From assembly GCA_964035015.1 (NCBI GenBank), contig OZ035998.1, positions 33,026,628 through 33,090,627 on the forward strand: a stretch of 64,000 nucleotides of DNA. The letters are read 5' to 3'. Positions within the stretch are counted from its first letter, which is position 1. Each line of letters starts with the position of its first letter. Shown here piece by piece: positions 1 to 12,370 of this stretch. Position numbers and translations under genes: made by a program. The DNA is from Corallium rubrum. Taxonomy: Eukaryota; Cnidaria; Anthozoa; Scleralcyonacea; Coralliidae. The notes under the pieces were generated by a model. The model had not been told where the DNA came from. It worked only from the letters and a program-made list of their open reading frames with translations, and made no database searches.

Positions 1-1254
1 GGCCAAACCTCGGTTTCGCAATTATTAAACATGACTAGGGTAGTGTGCCAAGAAATGTCATGGAAATATTCAAAAACATCGATAAAATGGCAAGAAAAGC
101 TTCGTTCAAGAGACAACTCGCCATGAAAGTGAAATCTTGGTTTCGCAAAGCCTGCAGGGGCAATATCGCGACCACAAAGAAATTATAAAATATCCGTGAT
201 AAAACGAATTTTTGTTAGGAAGGTAAAAGATATTAGAATCCGGAAATTAGAATTTATATTTTTAATAATGACGAGTTAAAGAGCTATTTAAATTTTACTT
301 GTTTATTCGTTACTTATTAGCCCTTATATTTTGAGCAACAGAAAGTACATCGAACCACAACTGACGTGCAGCAATCAGACTATAAAAAAAATTGCCACGT
401 CCACAAGTCAAACCGTTTGTTTACCACTCAGATACACTTCGTTAAGTAGTGAGAATTTGGGCATATATTGGCATACAGTTAAAGAACTAAACCTCACCTT
501 TGACTCAAAGGGAATTATTAAAACGTTTCTCCCATTTCCATATTGTTAAACCTATACATCGTTGTTTGGGCGAAAAAGACGATTATTCATTCTGTCAGAT
601 ATACCTGAAGGCTGTGGTTTTAATATTGCGTGTGTATAGTGCATCATTTTGCATTGGTTGTTATCTTATCAATATAGCTTTGCATTGAATATTCTTTGTT
701 TCTGCAAGTGCTGCAGTTCACGTGGTCGCGTTAGGTTGCGTGGGCAGCAGTAAAAACCCCACAACACTGGAATATCATTAAATTTAGTCGTTTTCAAGCC
801 TGTCGGGTTTTCACAAAAGCCACAATAATTCGAAATGACAATGAAAGAACTGAGTGCAATATATAGTATTTGTTTTTAGAGAAGATTCCTTGTTTTACTT
901 TTGGTCGGAAGATAGCTCTAGATCTTTCGACTTAATCATTAAAAATACGTAATATTTGGAAAAGGATGTTATCAGTTTGGTTCTTAATAACTTAAGAAAC
1001 GCCTACTCGAGGGTACGACCTTTAGTTAACTAGGAGAAGAAATTATCGATTTCTGACCCCGTTTAGGAAATGAGCTAAATGAGCAGTTAGTCGCGAAAAC
1101 TGATTGAAAATATCACCTAGTATACATAACACCCCGCATTTCAAGATTGTTTTGCAGTGTCTAAGTATAGACTATAATTATGTCTTAGATTGTTAGTTCT
1201 CACACACTTATAACAGAGCGAAAATTCGCTACATCAATAGTCATAGCATGCAAC
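1..1254. other. No gene recognised at left edge
   Basis: AT-rich sequence with only short open frames that start at non-ATG codons or have random composition. I see no splice-bounded exon, transposon end or RNA gene here. Confidence 0.5.
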
Positions 1255-1464
1255 ATGAGTCATAACGGAGGTCCTTACAAGGGGGAAGTTGTGATAGGTG
1301 GCGCGGTATGTCATCCCACTAGCTTGAAACGTCGTTCCGTGGCCAATATCATCAAAACAGTGAAGCAGTCTAGCTCGAGCCCCGAAGGCGAAGGTCTAAA
1401 GGAATTTTCAAGTATTAAAAGAGGTTCATCAACCGCAAACGGAAATTCCGCACCTTTCACTTGA
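1255..1464 (+). CDS. Possible small single-exon gene, 69 residues, function unknown
   Basis: An ATG with A at position -3 opens a 70-codon frame. It is clearly less AT-rich than its surroundings and is not low complexity. The product is basic and Ser/Gly-rich, starts MSHNGGPYKGEVVIGG and ends GNSAPFT. It has no signal peptide, membrane segment or motif I know. No strong TATA box, splice site or AATAAA signal frames it, so it could equally be a chance ORF or one exon of a longer gene. It lies upstream of the three-exon gene on the same strand with about 1.7 kb of apparently empty sequence between. Confidence 0.3.
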   Translation: MSHNGGPYKGEVVIGGAVCHPTSLKRRSVANIIKTVKQSSSSPEGEGLKEFSSIKRGSSTANGNSAPFT

Positions 1465-3188
1465 CTGAATTACTGAATACTGATGTATATAGTGCTTTAA
1501 TAAGTTATTAGTTGTTCCTTAAATTGATCTATATGCATGTATACCATAACATTATATCCATAAACCAAGGTTTCCAAAGTTTTCAGTGCTCGCATGCAGT
1601 TGTTAAACTTAAAGCAACGCTTTGACCGATAGGAGAGCAACTTTACTCTTTAAGAGGATTCTACCCTGATTTTGACCAACGTTAATGACGACCACGAGAC
1701 ATATAGGATGAGCAAGGAACATGTTATTGTTATCTCGTATTTTCCAAGCCCTATATATAATATAAACTCTACGATTTGCACAGCCATGCAGCTATAACCA
1801 GTTTGCTGCAATTTTGAGACAGGTATATAGAAATATAATGGCTTATTGAGGACAACGTGCATTCGGACACTTTCAAAACAAACTTGGCTGGTGAGACTTT
1901 GGTCAACACAGACAACGGCGATCAGCGTTGATAGACCTTAATATAACCTACGTTAACCCTGGTTTTACCGTTTTAGTATATATATTGTCCGGATTTCCAG
2001 ATTTATATAGAGGTATCACTTGTGAGGGAAATATAGATTGACGTTAGACAGAATGAAATTAATAAGCGAAGGATTAAGGCTAAAAGAGTATGAGATCATA
2101 TAATTGCTTATTTGCGACGATTTCAAGCAATACATTTGAAGCTTGTCACAAGTCACAACAAATCTTTGAGATTTTATACAAACTGAGCTGGTCGCTTTCG
2201 AGAGTGGTCGCAAGGAGAGCCTCAACTGTAGTATAATTTAGTGGTTAATGTAGCTTTTATGTTTAACTCGGTTAGGACAAGACCATGTATAGTTGATAGT
2301 CCAACCTTGATGCTGTTTTTAACTTCTGGAACATATAATGAATTGATGGAGCAGAATTGTCAAATTGTGCACGTCTACCTTGCAGTTTCCGTTCGTTATC
2401 CGGCCACACAAAGTTTACTCGGTAGTCGGTATTCGTTGACTACATGCCCAAGTGCATGTGAAGTATTCAATACTATGCATGTTTACTTATATTCCAACAC
2501 GTCTGGGACAATAAGCAATGAGATTGTAACTGAAAATGAAAGCTTCACAGTTCTAATTTAGCACCTACATAACTGTAGTTTGGTTTAATAATTTTGACCC
2601 CCAGTACAGATCTGCACGAAAAGCGCTTTAAGAAACGGCTAATCTCTGCCAGGAAGATTATTTCATCGATACTCAAAGATTTATTGGAATTTAGAGATAA
2701 GTAGCACCAGTTCAAGTCAAAATTCTGTGATAAGGCACGTCGAAACCGTGCGGCTGCCTTCGTTCTCATTTGATCAAAAAAGGATCAATCAGTGACTCTA
2801 AAATATAATATATTCCATTAATGTTTTCTTTCTACATTTAATGGTTTCCGAACTGAACTGACACTTCACCAAGCCCAGCTGATTCTCTTCCCTGTTGCAC
2901 AATATGCTTGAGAGGGCGAAAAAACGTGTCCCTTATAATAAGGTCCCTTCGGGCATATTAAAGTAAGATAAGAAGGTAAACACCGTCACAGTTCGTTCTC
3001 GACGCCGTCGCTTATATTCGTGCGAGAGAACACTGTTGTTTTGCAGAGTCCTTTCAATTCTGGCGGATATTGTTTCCAGTTTTATCAAAACCACGTTTCC
3101 CAAACAAAGAGCCGAGAGAGCAGTATTTGAATAATAGATCATCAATTGTTTTCGTTTCGCGAGATTGTCATTAGCTAGCTCGATTCCT
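1465..3188. other. Intergenic, nothing recognised
   Basis: No supported exon or repeat on either strand. The listed short frames here are non-ATG or of random composition. Confidence 0.45.
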
Positions 3189-3257
3189 ATTGGCCACCTT
3201 TGACGTCACCGCTTAATGGCATAATAGCAGTTCATATTTACCCTGGGTTTTAAAAAG
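3189..3257 (+). promoter_or_regulatory. Likely core promoter of the three-exon gene
   Basis: Three elements are correctly ordered: an inverted CCAAT box (ATTGG, 3189-3193), a full palindromic CRE (TGACGTCA, 3201-3208) and a TATA-like TTTTAAAAAG (3248-3257). Transcription would start near 3280, giving a 5' leader of about 95 bases before the ATG at 3376. The assignment is by motif and spacing only. Confidence 0.5.
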
Positions 3258-3279
3258 ACTTTGGTTCTCCACAGTACGC

Positions 3280-3381
3280 CGACGAGCTCGCACAACAACA
3301 GAACGGCAACACAGTTTAGAAAGAGTCGAGATATTGCAAGCAAATCGGGACGAAAGTCATCTCTAATCCAGCAACATGACG
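3280..3381 (+). CDS. Exon 1: 5' leader and first two codons
   Basis: The start ATG at 3376 has A at -3. The coding part is ATG ACG followed at once by the donor GTGAGTA. The left limit is an estimate from the TATA-like box. A second ATG two codons into exon 2 could also serve as start without changing the rest. Confidence 0.6.
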
Positions 3382-6300
3382 GTGAGTATATTCGAACTTA
3401 CATTCTTACAAGGCGTTAACGACGAACTGTCAAAACTCGAACAAAATTTCAAAAGCGATGTTCCGAGGAAATATTTAATAAGATAGCAATAAAAGCTTTC
3501 AGAATATCTTCTTCGAAGTTAAATGCGAATATAGGTTTCGTTTATATACACGAAGTGCCGCTTGTCTCTCTCTAAAGCTTTGGTAATGGCACTGGAACGA
3601 TCAAATGACATCGGTGAAACCCAAACTATTGACATCGCGATATTGTTTGTTTCGAAAAGGGGAAATCGAATATTACGTTATAACAACTTGACGATAGGCG
3701 CCTTCCTATAGAAGTAGCTCCTGTTTGTATATCACTAGAATGCGGCAGGCTTGGTAATATTAAGAACCATATGCCTCCAAACTACCCTTTTCTTATAAAT
3801 ATACGTTTAGAAATAAAGCAATAAGCACAATCTCCGCGTATAGTCTCGCGTGACGTTCAGGTAATATTATCTTGATATTTTCTCATATCCAAAGCCTCTA
3901 CACATAGCGACTGGGGTAAACGCACTTAGCGGCGTTTCGAATACGAAAGTCCTCTCAGTGGTTCGCCTGCATATATGGGGAATACACGCTTAAATTTTGC
4001 AGAAAGATGCATATTGAGAAGTGTTTTGAATACCTCGGGTAGTCTGTTTAATGTAACGAGAGAGCTATAAAGAAAAGTTATAGCTATTTTAAGCTGTAGA
4101 AACTTGATCGTTGAATATCCGATTTCGGCAAAAAGCAAGGTCAATGCCATGCGAATGGTCGTTTGAAAATCGTTTAAAAATCCTATAGCCAAGTAGAAGT
4201 CTTCGAATACGTTTGACATACATATATATATTGCGGTGGAACGACAATAACTCTGAACTAAAATTTCGAGGTAGACCTTTGAGTCGCAGTGTGATGTTAT
4301 TTATATATCTACACATGCAGCTTTGGTGATTCGTTTTATTCGTGAGTGACACAACGGTCAAATCGCTTCGAACTGGCTTTGGTCGTGTCCTAAATCATTA
4401 CCTTCTTCGAAGTTCTGTTGTTTTGGTCCGCTCAACTCGATTTAATATCAGCAAAATATAACACGCTGGTAAACATTGCTGGTTCAGCGCTCTGATTGGT
4501 CGAGCGCCTGACAGAAATAGAACATTAAATCTCCCTTATTGTTTTTCGTCTTATCAATCAACGGAAGCTTAGACAATAGAAACGGCTGTGCTGGCAGCTT
4601 TTTTCGCTTGGGGTGTCAGCAAAAGTGGCAAAACTGATGATTGAGAGAAAATTAAAATTGCAATCATCAATAGATTTTCGTAAAGTGCGAAGAACTAATT
4701 ATATGCTGCTTTGCCTTTTCCTATCGGTCTGCTGCTGATAATTGCGAGTGGCGCTGAGCATGTCTGGAAACCCCAAAGTATATATATGTTGATGTGGTGG
4801 AAGTGGTAAATCTCCTCTGGCGATTTTCAACTTGTACTTTGCTAGTAAGATATATATGCAATTGTTGAGGATTTTACTCCCCAAAGCTAGTGAAACTTCC
4901 AGTCGAACAAACATGTTATAATCGAGCTGTTACACAGTTCTTATTTATGCATTTCGATCTCTTGCTGCTGAGCGTTTTTTCATGCACGTTTAAATATCGG
5001 CGTTTTCGAACGCGTGTGGCTATATATAAGTATGCCCAGGTAATACAGCTGCCTTTTAATGGACATTGACTGAACGAGACCACAGAAGAGGAGGTGGTCT
5101 GTCTATAAACACGAAAATCGTGCAATGGTTGAAAATACCGTTGCTAGGGTCCAACAACCAGGATCCAGGCAATAATCGTCGCTTCGATGAATGCAACACG
5201 ATTTCGGATTGCCAGAGCATTCGATTTCTAAACATCTGTTTTGTGAGTAAGGTATTGATTTTGCTCCTGTGGTGAACCGTATTGAAACGGGTGGCGACCC
5301 GGAGAGCCCGCAACAAGAAAAGACGGCCAAAAAAGTCGTCGCAATTGGGGGTGGATGAATAAGATGAGGAATCCCCTTCGCCGTTTGCAAAAACAGCGCA
5401 CTAGTGTATTATCCTCGCTACATGGAGAGATATATCGCCTTCGATTTATGTTATCTATACTCGACGATAGTTACTTCAAAAGAAAATCTGTTGATGTGTA
5501 CTGATGACTTCAGGTGAATGGCATGTAAACGTTTCGGTTTATTCAAGAAATTAAAACCCAGTATGTCCTTGTTAATGATTTTCGGGCATTGTTTCAATCA
5601 ATTATGGTTCGCTCCACGTTTTTCTCAATTTACAGAGGCTACCAACGATTGCTCGTCGCCATAGTTTTAGCGGAAAATTAAAAATCGGGCTTGGGGGATG
5701 ATGTGGATAGTATATAGCACAGCTTGCGGAATAACTCGTGTAAAGCGAGGTAGAAGGAGAAAAGATCTAATAACCGCTGCAGATGTGATCGATTAGCCAT
5801 TATCTGCCGTATATTAAAACAGTGAATCGGAGATAACCACGATTTGACAGTTGCCACAGTTTAATATCAATTTCAGTGCAGTGTCGGGCCTATTGAAACT
5901 TTCAATTTCATATCATCACATAAACATTTCGTGCGCTGTGCGCAGTCCAAGGGTCAATGTACAAATATCATTGTTGTGACGAAAGTGCGAAACCCCCCAT
6001 TGAGTTTTGCATATTGTTGTACATTTAATCGGAAACGATCTCGGATGGCCTAAATATTGCCAGAATTTTCAATTTTGAGGTAGAAACGTTCCGTTTAAAC
6101 AAGTAGAGACACATATTTGCACAGTTTTAGTTGAACCTACTTATGTAGTACTTTATCGTACACTGTTATAGGCAAGGGTTTTGAGGTTTTCAAACATTGG
6201 ATCCCGAAAGGCAAACATGAGTCGAACTGGTTCTCGTTAGGATCGTAGGGCTAGATTCTAGAACGAATCTCGATTTGCTTATTTATTTTCAATACGTGAT

Positions 6301-8534
6301 CCACTCGCTGACGAAATCTCAAAGTCAATATTAAAAAGTGGGTTGTTTTTTTTGGCAATGACGCATGTACTCCACATTCTGTTGTGCGACAACGCTGAAC
6401 AAATAAACGTTCTCAGATATACAGTGCACAACATATTTTGGTGTTATTAGTGTCGTTCGAGGTTCACAAAGTGGTCAGACATGTTTTGAGTCTGCATTGT
6501 TATTTTCAACCGTGCACCGACGTACAGTAGTCTTGGCTCGCTACTTCCTAGTGCTATACATGTAGGTCGCAATCAATTCGGAAATTTAGAATGATCTTGC
6601 CCGAGGGAAGATCATCTTTGTAATAATTGACGTGCTTCTCATTCTCATAATTGTATTTTTTACAGAGAATGAACGTGGTATTGTTACTCAACTGTGATCC
6701 AGCCAACGAGAAAGCTGGGCTGCGTCAGGCTCACAATGTCCTAAGGCAACTGTGCGACAACGGAAATAAAGTAACAATTTTTGGTGAGTGAACGGATATC
6801 TTATCTAGTTGTAATTTTTTCTGCGTACGTGCAGCATTGCTAACTCTGGGGCGAGCTATGAAGCAATCCCGACGGCTCATTGAAACTGTGACGTCAAAGC
6901 AGTCATTTATTTCAAATACGTTGTTCGTTTGATTCTATTAATTGCAGATGCGACTCTTAATAGATCTGAAATATAAAGGAAATTGTGAACACTTTGCGTC
7001 CTTTGTTACGAGTCCGATAACAAGACGCGGAGTTTCCCCTGCCGTTCGTTTCAAAGCGAGCTAGGACTATTAAAAAACTCGCAGACGAAAAGGTTTTCTA
7101 TTTGCGTTTGAACACTGGTTTTCATGAGAAACGCTTTGAACTTGGCCTTGCTATACGTAATGCTCTAACAACACAGATTAACGACGTTTAATGTGTCATT
7201 GTATTGCATGTAGAAGACAGTGTTCTCTTGCACGCAACGATGCAGCACTTTGCACGAAGGCTGCAGTTCTTTACAGGCTTGTACAATGTAGTAATGTACT
7301 TTGCACAAAGGAATAATTTTAGCTGGCTTTCGTAATCCACGCAACACTATGAACGGAGACTACATAATTTTGGTTGACCTAAGATAAAGCATTATGAACG
7401 GAGGCCGTATAGTTTAGGCTGCTGGCGCAATTCACGCACCATCATAAACGATGGGAATTTTGGCTGGCTTGTCATAATGTACTATACAGGGTGTATCAAA
7501 AAAAAGGCTACCCTTAGAAAATATAATTAACATTCTTTTCAAATAACCTATTGTATATTGACAGCCCTGGACACCTCTGAAGTCACGGATGCGTAAAAAA
7601 CAAATGGTCGTATACACCTGGGAAATTACGATAACTTCTAAACGTATGAAGGAGCATAACTGAAATAAAAATGTTAATTATATTCATATCAGTTCGATTA
7701 AAAATGGTTCAACTGACCACAGAGCAACGCGTATGTGTCCAGGGCTGTCAATATACAATAGGTTATTTGAAAAGAATGTTAATTATATTTTCTAATGGTA
7801 GCCTTTTTTTTTATACACCCTGTATATGTCTATGCACCAAGGGCAAGGCTGGGGTTTTGGCTGCCTTGTTGTATTGTAATGCACACAGCATTATGAAGAA
7901 AGCCAGGATGTATATATAGTTTTGCCTGACTCTTAGTAATGCACGGAGGCTATAGTTTTAATTGACTTCTAGTAATGCACAAACAAAGAATGAACGGAAG
8001 CTATATTTTTGTCCGGCTTAAAGGAAGGACTGCACAGAACGCTAGGCAGGAAAGCCGGTAGTACAGTTTTGGCAGACTTACGTCCTCAATCTAGCCTGAG
8101 CAATCTAGACCATTATCTAACAAATTTCTCGTTTCATCCCTTTAGAGTGCAAGGAACAGACTGCAAGATTCGTCTTCGAAGAGCCTACCAGCTTACTGTC
8201 CACGAAAATCATTGACCAACGTTTTCAGAAGCGGATCGCCGAAGCAGACGCGACGCTACTGATCACAGACAAGGCGGCGACGGATTGTCCAGCCTCTGTG
8301 AGGAAACTAGGAAAACTCGACAAGACTGTGTATGTGTGGAATCCGTGTGGCATAAACTGCATACTATTGGGCGGCTCGATTCACAGCCGACAGGCTGCAA
8401 TGCAACTACATGCAATCTTAGAGGAGAACAATTATTATCCATATATGGCAAACGTCCTACCGCGACAATGTTCGTGGCACAACATGTACAGGGTAGATCC
8501 GAGCATGGAGACGGCTGGACCTTGCGTGCTGTGA
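3376..8534 (+). CDS. Three-exon gene for a 170-residue flavodoxin/FMN-reductase-like protein (join 3376-3381, 6666-6783, 8146-8534)
   Basis: Exon 1 contributes only Met-Thr before a GTGAGT donor, exon 2 gives 118 bases, exon 3 gives 389. Phases (0, then 1) agree and the alternative acceptors two bases downstream both create early stops. The protein begins MTRMNVVLLLNCDPANEKAG and ends ETAGPCVL. Its layout is beta strand (NVVLLLN), loop, helix (AHNVLRQLCDNG), strand (KVTIFE), later strand (ADATLLIT), strand (KTVYVWNPCG), then a GG and helix (RQAAMQLHAILEENNY) followed by a proline. That order resembles NADPH-dependent FMN reductases, where a G-G-x-R-A...QL segment follows the fourth strand. 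The usual phosphate-binding Gly/Ser loop is replaced by CDPANEKAG, so flavin binding is uncertain. There is no signal peptide or membrane segment, so it is likely cytosolic. The family assignment is inference; gene structure is well supported. Confidence 0.7.
3382..6665. other. Intron 1 of the flavoprotein-like gene
   Basis: The 3.3-kb intron is bounded by GTGAGT and TTTTTACAG. Inside it I see no coding exon or recognisable transposon; the overlapping minus-strand frames near 5.1-5.4 kb share no coding signature. Confidence 0.6.
6666..6783 (+). CDS. Exon 2 of the flavoprotein-like gene
   Basis: Acceptor TTTTTACAG, donor G|GTGAGT, start phase 0 and end phase 1. It encodes the first beta-alpha-beta unit, RMNVVLLLNC through NKVTIF. 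Using the next AG as acceptor gives a stop after about ten codons. Confidence 0.75.
7320..8060 (+). repeat. Decayed minisatellite in intron 2, split by a MITE
   Basis: A loosely repeated unit of roughly 60-70 bases recurs. Each copy has TATGAACGGAGGC-like, TATAGTTTTGGCTGAC-like and GTAATGCAC-like stretches, for example near 7340, 7390, 7880, 7930 and 7985. Copies are strongly diverged. The 7487-7822 MITE sits in the middle of the array. Confidence 0.6.
7487..7822. mobile_element. MITE, Tc1/mariner-like, copy 1
   Basis: Inverted ends CAGGGTGTATCAAAAAAAAG flank a non-coding body, and TA lies immediately outside both ends (target-site duplication). The same element occurs at 14339-14654 with its interior partly inverted. 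It encodes no transposase. Superfamily is inferred from the TA duplication and end sequence. Confidence 0.85.
8146..8534 (+). CDS. Exon 3 of the flavoprotein-like gene, with stop
   Basis: The acceptor CATCCCTTTAG precedes a phase-1 start. It encodes 129 residues and TGA at 8532-8534. The segment ADATLLITDK, then KTVYVWNPCG, then RQAAMQLHAILEE gives the second half of the Rossmann-like fold. The C-terminus is Cys- and Trp-containing (PRQCSWHNM). No strong AATAAA follows; an AT-rich stretch near 8770 is the nearest candidate. Confidence 0.75.
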
Positions 8535-9029
8535 CCCACCAGGACATGCGAAAGGATCGTCTCGGCCTTGCACCATAAACAGTTTATTTAAAGACAAAAA
8601 GAACTAAAAATGGGAACACATTCCGGTTGCGTGCTGGGTCGCGCAGCTCATTTGGGGAGCGTTTGTACATAAGTGTGGCGGGTGTAGGTAGCTATATAGC
8701 TGTGTAGATAGGAGGGAAAACAATTTTTTAGGGCTTGTTGAATTTGTTGATAGTTGTGTTAATACAGATAAATATATAAATATGTGCACATATGATTGTC
8801 GTACGAGTTAGTCTCTTTTTACAACCATTTGCAAAATTAAATCAAACTTGCAGAAGAGAGGATGCAGCAAATATTCCGAGCCGGAGGAGTTCTGAGTGAA
8901 TGTTTGTTCGTCATAAAGCCTGGTATAGGCCAGGTCATATAAAAAGGCCACAACAAACGACAAGACAAACTTCTGTGAGAATCACCAATCTTTGACGTAA
9001 GAACATGCAAGCACAAGTACACACAGAAG

Positions 9030-9725
9030 AACGAGCATTAACCGAAACAGAAGCACGCCAATAAGCGTAAAAAAAGAAATCATAAGCATAAACAAACAGA
9101 AGCATAAACAAACACTAACATAAGCAGAACCAGGAGAAACATAAACAGTAGCACAACCATAAACACAACCATAAACATTAGCAAAAACAAACATATACAT
9201 ATAAACAAAATAAACAGAAGCATAAACAAACACTAACTGAAGCAAAACCATGAGAAACCTAAACAGGACCACAACCAGAAACACAAAACAAAAAACATAC
9301 ATATAAGCATAAACAGAAGCATAATTAAAAACATAAACAAACAGAAGCATAAACAAACAAACACTACCATGAGAAGAAAAAGAAGCAAAACCATGAGAAA
9401 CATAAACAGGAGTACAACCATAAACACAAGCATATACACAACCATTAGTATGAACAAAAACAAACAGAAGCACAATCATGATAAGAAAAAACAAACAAAC
9501 AGAAGCACAACCATAAACACTAGCACTAATAGAAGCACAACTACGATAAGCATAAACATAAACATAAACAGGAGGACACCATAAACACTAACAGAAGCAC
9601 AAGCACACCATGATAAGCATAAGAAGCACAACCATAAGAATAAAGGAAGCACAAGCGCAACAATAAGCATGCATAAACAATATAAACAGAAGCACATGAT
9701 AATAAACGGAAGAAAAACAAAGAAA
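9030..9725. repeat. Degenerate purine-rich satellite (AGAAGCATAAACAAAC-like)
   Basis: About 700 bases consist of irregular repeats of AGCATAAAC, AGAAGCACAACC and AAACAAACAG. Long open frames on both strands here (Met/Val/Phe-rich or Asn/Thr-rich) are products of the repeat and are not genes. Confidence 0.8.
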
Positions 9726-9833
9726 ATGTTTTTAACGAGTTGAGTCTCAATTGAGTCGATTCCACAGGAGAACGTACTTTTAGTGCTTGATTTTCGTCTT
9801 GACCCCATGCTTGTACGTTAGTGTAAACCAAAC

Positions 9834-10582
9834 TTAAGGTCTTCCTTAAGGTTCTCCTTAAGGTTCGCAGGGTCATTCTCAATTCGTCAGAATTTATGCC
9901 ACAAAAATAAAATAGATATCGTTAGAAAGCTATTAATTTGCAGAATATAAAGTTGTCTTTGATTTTGCGATAAACACAAACCAATAATAATTGTGACTTT
10001 TAAAAGTCTGGTTTTAAATTAAATCCAGAGGGCTTTACTCGGGGTGAATCAAGTAAAAAGCGTTTTATTTTGTTAAAAAAATTTTTTTCAGTTTAATTCC
10101 GAGATACATTTCCAGCAAAACGGTGTCAGCGTTTTTTGATATGTCGAGTTTTGCTGATTTTATTGACGACCATGCAAAGTTGAAAATGCTGTTTTTCGAC
10201 CAACATTCGGACCAAATAAGTCATAAAATCGAAACCAGGCAATAAATAAAGGAACGCTGACACCGTTTTGCTGGAAATTTATCTCGGAATCGAACTGCGA
10301 AAAATGTTTTTGAACAAAATGAAACACTTTGTTCTTAAGTCGCCCTGAGTGAAGCCCTCTGGCTCTGATTTTAATTAAAAAAATCGCAACTATTATTGTC
10401 TTGTGTTTATCGCAAAATCAAATACAACTAACACGTATTCTACATTCTATTCTATATTCTCTAAATGAATATACTAATTAATAGCTTTCTAACGATATCT
10501 ATTTTATTTTTGTAGCATAAATTCTGACGAATTGGGAGCGCTTTACCGAAATGAGGCTGCAAACCTTAACGAAGACCTTAAT
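9834..10582. mobile_element. Foldback element of about 750 bp
   Basis: The two ends (TTAAGGTCTTCCTTAAGG and its reverse complement near 10560-10582) continue into long inverted arms. The arms include CGTCAGAATTTATGCCAC-like and AGATATCGTTAGAAAGC-like stretches that recur inverted at 10480-10535. There is no coding content. It resembles other non-autonomous foldback or MITE elements in the window. Confidence 0.7.
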
Positions 10583-10776
10583 TAAACCATTAAATCGAAG
10601 CAGCTAAAAAATCAAAGCAGCTAAAACCGTCGGTCGAGGCTCTTTTCAGCGAGAGCCGCCAAAGCAAATATTGACAAAATGAATCATGGACTTTATATTT
10701 CTATAAGATATCTTCGAACAGACAAAAGAACTTTAATACTTCGTCTCGAAGTGAATATGTCGCAGGGCTACGACTA

Positions 10777-10914
10777 AAACAACAATCGAAATATAGTAAG
10801 GTTAGATTTCCAGCTGAAACAGAGAACGTAGAAGTCTAACGCTCGAAACGTTAGACTCCTACGTTCTGTGTTTCGGCAGTATATCTAACCTTACTATATT
10901 TCGATTGTTGTTTC
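10777..10914. mobile_element. Short palindrome of Penelope-like terminal sequence
   Basis: Arms of about 65 bases (starting ACAATCGAAATATAGTAAGG) meet at CTAACGCTCGAAACGTTAG. The same arm sequence forms the larger palindrome at 44668-44844. It carries the CTCGAAACGTT motif typical of the other Penelope-type palindromes in the window. Mismatches between arms show age. Confidence 0.6.
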
Positions 10915-12123
10915 AACACTGCCTACGCAGCACGCTACTTTTATTTCACTATTTACAACTAAAACACATTCTTGAATAAAAAATTAGGATTCAACGATTT
11001 TGTACAGTAAAAAAGGTAGTATTTTGCACGACAATTAATGCCGCACCTTTCGCGGTACAAGGTGCATACATATATTAAAGCTGATGACGAATGATCATTG
11101 ATGGTCTCTCGAGTATCACAAGCCTTCCATATATATATATATATATCACACCCTTGACTAGTTGTCTCCCCCGCTCAGTCTGCTGCCCGATTTACCGCAT
11201 GTAAAAGTAGCAAATGATAGAACACTTTCGCTTGCGCCTCTCATAAATTTTCGGTTTGTTTATCCCCCGCGTGAATTTAACTATACGTCCAACCTATACG
11301 TCACTCTCTTAGCAAATATTACGCCTGAAATATATACACTATAAGCAGTCGCTTTGGGTCGCTGTATATAGTCACTTCACTCTGATTGGTCGAGATTGGA
11401 TTAGTTTCCATGGAGAACGTATTCGCAGCATGCATGTACAAGTACTCCTTGGCCCTGGCAGATCGAGAAACGGTATATATGTTTTGAGAAAGCCTTGATA
11501 AACTCCTACAGGAACTACCTGCTTTTGTACGATGTGTCTAGCTTCCACAGGTGACTGTCGAAACTTGATGTCTTATTTTCTCGACGAAAACACCCCAACT
11601 TTACTGTTTAACTTTATTGTAAAACTTTGTTCTCTGTGCGCAAACGATAATTTCCTTGTTATAGCAGAAGTTAAGATACACATTCTATGCAAAATAAAAC
11701 AATTATAGGACTCGGTTATCGTGCATATATCAAGAATTATCAAGGCGTCGGTTTGTTTATCCGACTCATCCGGCAGATGAAACAAACCTTGGGCCTCAAA
11801 TTGATAATTCTTGATAGCATGCTCAACCTTGTCCAATAATTGCTAATTCTCGCCCACCTATATATCCAATTAGCCGGTGGTTCTTTTTCTTGCTGATCGA
11901 CGGTTCAAAAATAGTAAATGACTTATCTTGTGCTTGCCATCCGCGAATATTATATATAATATTCTCAAATTCATTAAAAATTCATAAAGAAAATTCAAAA
12001 GAAATGAATATTTAATCAATATCAATCGCATACAGATTCGTCCTGATTTACGTAAACTTTTTCCTCAATTTACTTAGCTAAAATCACTCCAACTTGAAAA
12101 ATAGTATGAAAACATGGCTATTA
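10915..12123. other. No gene seen
   Basis: AT-rich, with a short TA microsatellite near 11132. Nothing else is recognisable. Confidence 0.4.
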
Positions 12124-12370
12124 AGGCCGCGTTTACACTATTACGGTACGGTGGTGGTCCGGATTGAGGTGAGCGTTCCGTAACAAAAAAATCGTCTGTT
12201 TACACTATGACGGTACGGTAAATTTACCATAGCGTAGTGATTTGCAGCCGTAGTGCTAAGCGTAGTGACTACGCTACGGAAAACCACTCCGGAATAGTGC
12301 AAACACAACAAAGAAACGTAGTGATTTTTCAACGGAAGACTGACCGTACCGTAATAGTGTAAACGGGGCC
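12124..12370. mobile_element. MITE with TTA target duplication
   Basis: Inverted ends GGCC(G/C)CGTTTACACTATTA continue inward as CGGTACGGT. TTA lies outside both ends (12121-12123 and 12371-12373). It has no ORF. The TTA duplication suggests PIF/Harbinger-type mobilisation (inference). Confidence 0.75.

Noticed and set aside
5056-5390. Overlapping frames in intron 1 as a possible extra exon
   Set aside because: No acceptor-donor pair gives an in-phase product, and three frames are open only by chance.
8285-8578. Other-frame ORFs across exon 3 of the flavoprotein-like gene
   Set aside because: Shadows of the true frame, which is fixed by splice phase and the exon 2 sequence.
8982-9882. Long hydrophobic minus-strand ORFs
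   Set aside because: They come from a degenerate purine-rich satellite and change frame freely.
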